Origin: JAGMDK01 sp023128695 | Lineage (GTDB): Bacteria; Planctomycetota; Phycisphaerae; UBA1845; Fen-1342 | DNA: 10,589 nt | NCBI GenBank assembly: GCA_030628805.1 | Contig: DAOVQG010000163.1 | Coordinates: forward strand, 1 to 10,589 | Reading direction: 5' to 3' | Part shown: positions 5,786 to 10,589 of the stretch, piece after piece | Layout of the letters: each line of letters opens with the position of its first letter | How positions within the stretch are numbered: position 1 is the stretch's first letter | Translations under genes and position numbers: made by a program | Notes under the pieces: generated by a model | The model's database searches: none | What the model was told of the DNA's origin: nothing | The model's input: only the letters and a program-made list of their open reading frames with translations

Positions 5786-6004
5786 AACCCGAATGATCCA
5801 ACGAACACAATTCGCGTCCCCCACCGCTGAAGGGCCTGACGATTTAATATGACAAAACCTCACGAAAGGGTGTCTTACACCATCCGTACCTGGGGTATTG
5901 ATGGGGCAACATGGCCATAAAAGCACTTTTTCAGGAGTGTTTTCCATTAAATCGACAGGCCCTGAAGCGATGGGCCACCCGACCTCCTTTAGTTCGCTAC
6001 CCGC
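5786..6004. other. Intergenic DNA between palindromes and the trxB 3' side
   Basis: No supportable gene. It holds a small GGTGT-CTT-ACACC inverted repeat near 5870 and the 20-base segment 5962-5981 that has a near copy at 10549-10568. It sits between the convergent hepT and thioredoxin reductase genes. Confidence 0.5.
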
Positions 6005-6012
6005 TATTCGTA

Positions 6013-6048
6013 ATTCTATATTCTCTATTCTGTATTCTATATTCTCTA
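6013..6048. repeat. AT-rich direct repeat containing the trxB stop codon
   Basis: The 15-mer ATTCTATATTCTCTA occurs at 6013-6027 and again at 6034-6048, a period of 21, linked by TTCTGT. It is strikingly AT-rich against the GC-rich surroundings. The last three bases of the second copy (6046-6048) are the minus-strand TAG of thioredoxin reductase. Confidence 0.85.
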
Positions 6049-7014
6049 CTCGATCCCCCGCTCCGCCAGCCAGCGTTCGGCGTCGAGGGCGGCGATGCAG
6101 CCGGAGCCGGCGGCGGTGACGGCCTGACGATATACATGATCGGCCACGTCGCCGGCGGCGAAGACGCCCTCCACGGCCGTGTACGTACTGCCCAGACGAG
6201 CAAGCTTCAAATAACCCTTCTCGTCCGTCGCGAGGTAATCCTTGAACAACTCCGTGTTCGGCGTGTGGCTGATCGCCAAGAACATGCCCTGGCACAGTAA
6301 ATCGCGCTGCTCGTTCGTTTTCACGTTTTTCAGCCGCACGCCGGTGATGGATTGGTCGCCCAAAACATCGATCACGATCGAGTTCCAGACCGGCTCCATC
6401 CGGCCCTGCTCGACATGTTTGAAGAACCGCTCCTGCATCGCCTTGCCGGCCCGTAACTGGTCGCGGCGGTGAATGAGATAGACCTTCTTGGCGAACTTCG
6501 TCAGGTAGACGCCCTCCTCGATGGCTGAGTCGCCGCCGCCGATGACGACCAGCTCCTGGTCACGGTACATCGGCATGGCACCGTCGCAGACGGCACAGGC
6601 GGAGACCCCGCCGCCGATCTTGGCGAGGCGTTGCTCGTTCTCGAGGTTGAGCCAGTTGGCGCGGGCACCGGTGGCGATGATGACGGCGTGGGCCTCGACC
6701 GACTCGTCAGGGCTCTTGACGATGAACGGCCGCCGGGAGAAATCGACCGCGCTCACGTCGTCGCGGATAAAGCGCGTGCCGAAGCGATCGGCCTGATCGC
6801 GGAAAGCCTTCATCATCTGCGGGCCGGTGACGCCCTCGGGGAAGCCGGGGTAGTTCTCGACCTCGGTCGTGAACATGAGCTGGCCGCCGGGGATCAGACC
6901 GCCGGCGTTGAAACCCTCGAAGCACAGCGGGTTGAGGTTGGCGCGGGCGGCGTAGATGCACGCGGTCAACCCCGCCGGTCCGGAACCGATGACGACAACC
7001 TTTTCTGTATTCAT
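6046..7014 (-). CDS. trxB: Thioredoxin-disulfide reductase
   Basis: A 322-residue FAD- and NADPH-dependent cytoplasmic reductase that passes electrons from NADPH to thioredoxin. The N-terminal FAD fold is VVVIGSGPAGLTACIYAARA (6-25, GxGxxG at 10-15). The redox-active pair is C140-A-V-C143 followed by DG. The NADPH fold is VVIGGGDSAIEEG (156-168), followed by HRR at 182-184. The C-terminal FAD motif is GVFAAGDVAD (283-292), with YRQAVTAAGSGCIAALDAE following. Length and motif order are those of low-molecular-weight bacterial TrxB. The ATG at 7014 has AAGGA (7020-7024) 5 nt upstream; longer in-frame versions run into the palindromic repeats and are not credible. No thioredoxin gene is adjacent. 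The final residues AERGIE are immediately followed by the AT-rich repeat. Confidence 0.97.
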   Translation of the reverse strand: MNTEKVVVIGSGPAGLTACIYAARANLNPLCFEGFNAGGLIPGGQLMFTTEVENYPGFPEGVTGPQMMKAFRDQADRFGTRFIRDDVSAVDFSRRPFIVKSPDESVEAHAVIIATGARANWLNLENEQRLAKIGGGVSACAVCDGAMPMYRDQELVVIGGGDSAIEEGVYLTKFAKKVYLIHRRDQLRAGKAMQERFFKHVEQGRMEPVWNSIVIDVLGDQSITGVRLKNVKTNEQRDLLCQGMFLAISHTPNTELFKDYLATDEKGYLKLARLGSTYTAVEGVFAAGDVADHVYRQAVTAAGSGCIAALDAERWLAERGIE

Positions 7015-7080
7015 GAGTATCCTTAATCCAGAGTGAATAGTCACCTTCAAATGCAACAATAGGCATCGATTGATGGATTG
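7015..7080. other. Short spacer upstream of trxB
   Basis: Contains the trxB ribosome binding site (7020-7024) on the minus strand. I could not match a convincing -35/-10 pair, so the promoter may lie in or beyond the inverted repeat at 7081-7159. Confidence 0.4.
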
Positions 7081-7159
7081 GTGTGCCACTGCTCTTGAGC
7101 AGTGCTTCTCAGCGATCTCGAGGCGCCTAACTAAGCACTGCTCAAGAGCAGTGGCACAC
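7081..7159. repeat. Perfect 27-bp inverted repeat (MITE- or REP-like)
   Basis: Bases 7081-7107 are the exact reverse complement of 7133-7159, separated by a 25-bp centre. Each arm contains a smaller perfect palindrome, CACTGCTC-TT-GAGCAGTG (7087-7104 on the left; its counterpart lies in the right arm). The element lies between the trxB start and the pilT end. There is no open frame of note inside, so if mobile it would depend on a transposase elsewhere. Confidence 0.85.
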
Positions 7160-7214
7160 ACTCAGCACGAGCAGTGGCACACACTCGGCAAGAGCAGTGG
7201 CACACACTCAGATC
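7146..7214 (+). repeat. Three 23-bp tandem repeats growing from the inverted-repeat arm
   Basis: Units at 7146-7168, 7169-7191 and 7192-7214 each start GAGCAGTGGCACACACTC and then vary. The first unit overlaps the right arm of the 27-bp inverted repeat, so the array looks like tandem duplication of that arm and its flank. Confidence 0.9.
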
Positions 7215-7246
7215 GAAGCGCAATCCGTCAAAGTCACAGCGACCTG

Positions 7247-8392
7247 CTAACCCTGCGTCTCCTTCTCCAGCACTTGTTCGTCGTAGCTCTTCTTGCCCAG
7301 CGCGCCGCCGGCGGTGGTGCCGCGCAGCTTGGCTTCGACCTTGCCCTGCAACTCAGTTGGATGGCGGGCGCGCTCGATACACTCCTCGGCCACGACGATT
7401 TCATTGTCGTACAGCATCCATAGGTGATCGTCGAGCAACTGCATGCCGTATTTCTTGCCGGTCTGGATAGCCGAGTCAATCCGGTAGGTCTTGTTCTCGC
7501 GGATCAGGTTGGAAATCGCCGGCGTGATGACCAGGAACTCGTACGCCGCGATGCGACCGCCGGTGCCCTTGCGCGGCAGCAGCGTCTGCGAGAGGACCGC
7601 GAGCATGTTGGTGCTGAGCTGCACGCGGATCTGCTCCTGCTGGTTGACGGGGAAGGCGTCGATGATACGGTTGATCGTGCCCTGGGCCCCGGTCGTGTGC
7701 AGCGTGGCGAACACCAAGTGGCCCGTCTCGGCCGCCCGGATGGCCGACTCCATCGTCTCCAGGTCACGCATCTCGCCGACCAGAATCACGTCCGGGTCCA
7801 TACGCAGCGACCGCCGCAGAGCCTCGGAAAAGCTGGGTACGTCGACGCCAACCTCGCGCTGCGAGAAGCAGGATTTATGGTGGGTATGGTAGTACTCGAT
7901 CGGGTCCTCGATGGTAATGATGTGGTGATCGAAATGTCGGTTGATGTAATCCAGCATCGTCGCCAGCGTGGTCGTCTTGCCCGAGCCCGTTGGCCCCGTG
8001 ACCAGGAACAAGCCCCGCGGCCGGCGACATAAAGCCTTGACGATCGGCGGCATACCGATCTCCTCGAACGTCATGATTTTCGACGGGATTAGGCGCAGCA
8101 CCATCGAGATGTTGCCCTTTTGCCGAAAGACCGACACGCGGAAACGACCCTTGTCCCCGAAGGCAAAACCGTAGTCCGTCCCGCCCTCCTCCTGCAACTC
8201 CTGCTGGTTTCGCTCCGGCGTGACCGACTTCATCAGCGCCACCGTGTCGTCCGGCTCGAGCGACTTGGTCTCCAGCGAACGCAGCCCCCCGTCGATTCTC
8301 AGCACCGGCGGACGCCCCACGTGCAGGTGAATATCCGACGAGTTCACTCGGATACACGTCTCCAATAAACGATCAATATGAACCGTAGCCAC
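7247..8392 (-). CDS. pilT: PilT-like type IV pilus retraction ATPase
   Basis: A 381-residue cytoplasmic hexameric ATPase of the secretion superfamily, expected to power pilus retraction. The N-terminal PAS-like part has NSSDIHLHVGRPPVLRIDG (17-35). Walker A is GPTGSGKT (133-140, K139). The Asp box is TIEDPIEYYH (160-169), Walker B DVILVGEMRD (201-210, E207), and the His box GHLVFATLHT (224-233). The C-terminal part has PAISNLIRENK and AIQTGKKYGMQLLDDHL, close to PilT rather than PilB, and lacks the tetracysteine zinc site. The start is GTG at 8392, supported by GAGGT (8399-8403) about 6 nt upstream. It lies 77 bp downstream of pilB on the same strand, so the two are probably co-transcribed. 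It could be PilU-like, as it is somewhat longer than classical PilT. Confidence 0.93.
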   Translation of the reverse strand: MATVHIDRLLETCIRVNSSDIHLHVGRPPVLRIDGGLRSLETKSLEPDDTVALMKSVTPERNQQELQEEGGTDYGFAFGDKGRFRVSVFRQKGNISMVLRLIPSKIMTFEEIGMPPIVKALCRRPRGLFLVTGPTGSGKTTTLATMLDYINRHFDHHIITIEDPIEYYHTHHKSCFSQREVGVDVPSFSEALRRSLRMDPDVILVGEMRDLETMESAIRAAETGHLVFATLHTTGAQGTINRIIDAFPVNQQEQIRVQLSTNMLAVLSQTLLPRKGTGGRIAAYEFLVITPAISNLIRENKTYRIDSAIQTGKKYGMQLLDDHLWMLYDNEIVVAEECIERARHPTELQGKVEAKLRGTTAGGALGKKSYDEQVLEKETQG

Positions 8393-8469
8393 AGTGCTAC
8401 CTCATCTTAAACAAGCTTCCGCGACCAGCGCCGCGAGCAATGCTCCGCCTGCGGCGAAACCGCAACATC

Positions 8470-10188
8470 CTATTCTTCCGCCAATAGTCCTTCCATTTGG
8501 GTGATCCGCGCCAGTTCCTTCGGGGTGGTGACGCCGCGCAGGATTTTCAGCTTTCCATCCTCCAGCAGGTTTCGCATGCCGCTGGCGATCGCGGCCCGCC
8601 GGAGTAGATTGGTCGGGGCGCGGTTGAAGGCCAACTCGCGGATCTCATTGTTCATTTCGAGCATCTCGAAGATGCCCTGCCGCCCACGATAACCGGTTCC
8701 CCCGCAGCGATTGCAGCCTTTGCCGAGATATACGTGATGTCCCTCCAGATCCTCGTCGGTGATGCCCAACATCCGGAGGACCGAGCGGTCCGGGGCGGGG
8801 TCGATTTCCTTGCACTCGTGACAGATCACCCGGATCAAACGTTGCGCCATCACCGCCTGAATCGAAGAGGCCACCAGGAACGGCTTGATGCCCATGTCGA
8901 TCAGACGCGCTACGGCACTGGGAGCGTCGTTGGTGTGCAGCGTACTAAAGACCAGGTGCCCGGTCAGAGCGGCCTGGACCGCCACCTCGCCCACCTCGCG
9001 GTCACGAATCTCGCCGACCAGAATGATGTTCGGGGCCTGCCGCAGCATGGCCCGTAGAATCCGTGCGAAGGACAGCCCGATTTCCTCCTTCACCTGGCAC
9101 TGATTCATGCCGGTGAAGTTGTATTCGACCGGGTCCTCGGCGGTGATGATCTTGCGGTCGGGCCGGTTTAGCTCTTGCAAGGCCGCGTAGAGGGTCGTGG
9201 TCTTTCCCGACCCGGTCGGCCCGGTGACCAGGAAGATGCCGTTGGGGGCCCGGATGATGCTCTGAAAGCGCTCGTAGTCGTCCTGCTCGAACCCCAGGCC
9301 CGTGATGCCGACCTTGACCGAGTCCGGCCGCAGAATACGCAGCACAATGCTCTCCCCGTGGTAGGCCGGCAGCGAGCTGACCCGAAAATCGATCCCGCTT
9401 TTGCCGATCTTCATCTTGATGCGGCCGTCCTGGGGCAGACGTTTCTCGGCGATGTCGATCCCGGAGATGATTTTCAGACGGGCGATCACGGCGCCCTGCA
9501 TGCTCTTGGGGATGTTGTCGCGCTCGAGACACACCCCGTCAATGCGATAGCGGACCCGTACGCGGTTCGACATCGGCTCGATGTGGATATCGGAGGCGCG
9601 CATGCGGACCGCTTCACTAATCAGCAGGTTGATCAGCTTGATGACCGGTGCTTCTTCCTCTGCCTCGAGTGCCTTCTTGTGGGCTTCCTGCTCCCGGGCC
9701 ATGAGGTCGGCGTCGCGGTCCATCTCCTCGATCGCGTCGTCCACGCTGGTTCCGACCCCGCCCAGGAAGTGGTCGATAAACCGCTGGATCTTGCTCCGCG
9801 GCGCCAGGGCGCATTCCAACTCCATGTTCAGCAGGAAGCGCAGCTTGTCGAGCAGTTCCAGATCCAGCGGGTCGCAGATGATGATCTTGAGGCGGTTGTC
9901 CACCTTTTCCATCGGGAGGACTTTTTCGTCCTTGATGATCTTTTCCGGCACCAGGTTCAGCGCCGCCGGCACTTGCACGTTCTTGTCGAGGTCCACGTAC
10001 TCCAGGTCGAACTGTGCCGCCAGGGCCTTGGTGACCTCCTCCTCACTCGCCAGTTCCAGTTCGACCAGGGATTCCCCCACCCGCTGCCCATGCTCCGAAG
10101 AGTAGGCGATTGCCTCCTTCAAGGCGTCCGGGGAAATAACTTTCCAACCCACCAGGATCTCGCCGAGCTTCTTCCGGCGTCGAGCCAT
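8470..10188 (-). CDS. pilB: PilB/GspE-family type IV pilus assembly or type II secretion ATPase
   Basis: A 572-residue cytoplasmic ATPase that drives pilus extension or type II secretion. The N-terminal MshEN/GspE_N-like domain (about 1-140) starts LGEILVGWKVISPDAL. The core has SDIHIEP (199-205), an arginine-rich linker, Walker A GPTGSGKT (323-330), Asp box TAEDPVEYN (349-357), Walker B NIILVGEIRD (387-396) and His box TGHLVFSTLHT (409-419). A zinc tetracysteine site is C456-x2-C459 and C492-x2-C495, which separates PilB/GspE from PilT. The length is normal and all motifs are intact. The ATG at 10188 has GAGGAA (10195-10200) about 6 nt upstream. Adjacent pilT favours PilB over GspE, and no pilC, pilM or secretin gene is inside the window. 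It is the first gene of the pilB-pilT unit. Confidence 0.93.
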   Translation of the reverse strand: MARRRKKLGEILVGWKVISPDALKEAIAYSSEHGQRVGESLVELELASEEEVTKALAAQFDLEYVDLDKNVQVPAALNLVPEKIIKDEKVLPMEKVDNRLKIIICDPLDLELLDKLRFLLNMELECALAPRSKIQRFIDHFLGGVGTSVDDAIEEMDRDADLMAREQEAHKKALEAEEEAPVIKLINLLISEAVRMRASDIHIEPMSNRVRVRYRIDGVCLERDNIPKSMQGAVIARLKIISGIDIAEKRLPQDGRIKMKIGKSGIDFRVSSLPAYHGESIVLRILRPDSVKVGITGLGFEQDDYERFQSIIRAPNGIFLVTGPTGSGKTTTLYAALQELNRPDRKIITAEDPVEYNFTGMNQCQVKEEIGLSFARILRAMLRQAPNIILVGEIRDREVGEVAVQAALTGHLVFSTLHTNDAPSAVARLIDMGIKPFLVASSIQAVMAQRLIRVICHECKEIDPAPDRSVLRMLGITDEDLEGHHVYLGKGCNRCGGTGYRGRQGIFEMLEMNNEIRELAFNRAPTNLLRRAAIASGMRNLLEDGKLKILRGVTTPKELARITQMEGLLAEE

Positions 10189-10265
10189 ACGTCGTTCCTC
10201 TGGCGCTCAGATCTCAGCGGTTCCGCGCACCGCAAGCGCTGCCGCACCCGCTCCCCCACCGATTG

Positions 10266-10293
10266 ATTGTAGCCTGTTATTCTGGTCTGCCGA
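10266..10293 (-). promoter_or_regulatory. Candidate promoter of pilB-pilT
   Basis: On the minus strand TCGGCA (10288-10293, four of six for -35) precedes TACAAT (10266-10271, five of six for -10) with a 16-nt spacer. It lies about 78 bp before the pilB ATG. A modest match, but the position is right and the twin palindromes lie just upstream of it. Confidence 0.4.
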
Positions 10294-10337
10294 GACTCGA
10301 AATGCAAGAAGCGATTTCATCACTGTGGGATAGGTCA

Positions 10338-10398
10338 GGGAGGGCAAGGCTCCCGCCGAGCCAAGGGCGCCGCGGCTCAGCGGGAGCTTCGCCCTCCC
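10338..10398. repeat. 61-bp imperfect palindrome, copy 1
   Basis: GGGAGGGC (10338-10345) pairs with GCCCTCCC (10391-10398). GCTCCCGC pairs with GCGGGAGC, and GAGCC pairs with GGCTC, around a loop AAGGGCGCCGC. The potential stem is over 20 bp with a few mismatches. Its conceptual translation (EGEAPAEP-like) is a spurious protein string I associate from memory with planctomycete annotations, consistent with a dispersed repeat. Confidence 0.9.
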
Positions 10399-10412
10399 TT
10401 CCGTGGCCGAAC

Positions 10413-10473
10413 GGGAGGGCAAGGCTCCCGCCGAGCCAAGGGCGCCGCGGCTCAGCGGGAGCTTTGCCCTCCC
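10413..10473. repeat. 61-bp imperfect palindrome, copy 2
   Basis: Differs from copy 1 at a single base (T at 10464 where copy 1 has C at 10389) and starts 75 bp after it. That change makes an A-T pair where copy 1 has A-C, so the outer stem is 19 continuous pairs with one G-T. Confidence 0.9.
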
Positions 10474-10552
10474 TTCTTTGTCGCCAATGAAGCTTCGCCC
10501 TCCCTTCTCGGTTGCCACTGAAGCTTCGCCCTCCCTTCTCTGTCGCCACTGA
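10460..10552 (+). repeat. 31-bp tandem repeat continuing from palindrome copy 2
   Basis: Three units of 31 bp (10460-10490, 10491-10521, 10522-10552) share AGCTTCGCCCTCCCTTCT followed by a TCGCCACTGA-like end. The first unit includes the right arm of copy 2. Similar to the arrangement at 7146-7214, this looks like duplication of one arm plus flank. Bases 10553-10589 show no recognisable gene before the window ends. Confidence 0.9.
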
Positions 10553-10589
10553 AGTGATGGGGCACCCGTGCGAGGACGCCGAAGAGCCG

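Noticed and set aside
7146..7214. CRISPR-like array.
   Set aside because: Units are contiguous with no unique spacers; a simple tandem repeat. The same applies to 10460-10552.
9175..10266. Long open frame on the strand opposite pilB.
   Set aside because: Its product is a histidine/leucine/valine-rich shadow of the pilB codons with no recognisable domain.
10553..10589. Possible partial gene at the right edge.
   Set aside because: Too short to judge; the segment begins with a copy of a dispersed 20-base word.

Overview
The window is GC-rich bacterial DNA that most resembles a member of the Planctomycetota, perhaps a Phycisphaerae-like lineage. The evidence is a pseudopilin-type protein with an N-terminal GFTLIELLVVVAIIALLISI signature and a C-terminal FLDGH motif, a family very abundant in that phylum. 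The spaces between genes are also packed with short GC-rich palindromes and short tandem repeats of a style I associate with planctomycete genomes. No rRNA, tRNA, CRISPR array, transposase or phage gene is visible, and the phylum call is inference.

Layout, left to right. (1) 146-1144, plus strand: a MoxR-family AAA+ ATPase, followed 18 bp later by 15 unbroken copies of an 8-bp unit (1163-1282). (2) 1283-1947: non-coding, ending in a good sigma70-like promoter and a leader of about 160 nt. (3) 1948-2904 and 3111-3497, plus strand: the pseudopilin-type protein and a small single-membrane-anchor protein, separated by about 200 nt that fold on paper into a series of hairpins, and closed by an intrinsic terminator (3578-3612). 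(4) 3687-4829, minus strand: a class V PLP aminotransferase of the alanine-glyoxylate/serine-pyruvate type. (5) 5031-5676, plus strand: an overlapping MntA-HepT (MNT nucleotidyltransferase / HEPN) toxin-antitoxin pair. (6) 5677-6045: palindromes and an AT-rich repeat. (7) 6046-7014, minus strand: thioredoxin reductase. (8) 7081-7214: a perfect 27-bp inverted repeat plus a 23-bp tandem repeat. (9) 8392-7247 and 10188-8470, minus strand: PilT-like and PilB/GspE-like secretion ATPases, apparently co-transcribed with pilB first. (10) 10338-10552: two near-identical 61-bp imperfect palindromes whose right arm continues into a 31-bp tandem repeat.

How the genes fit together. PilB and PilT are the extension and retraction motors of a type IV pilus, and the pseudopilin-type protein is a possible substrate of the same prepilin-peptidase route, though it lies about 4 kb away and is not in their operon. 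Thioredoxin reductase, the aminotransferase and MoxR are housekeeping or maintenance functions without an obvious link. The toxin-antitoxin pair is a self-contained accessory module. I did not find a convincing new multi-gene system. The most unusual material is non-coding: the hairpin-rich spacer at 2905-3110 and the repeat families, two of which carry the stop codon of the neighbouring gene.
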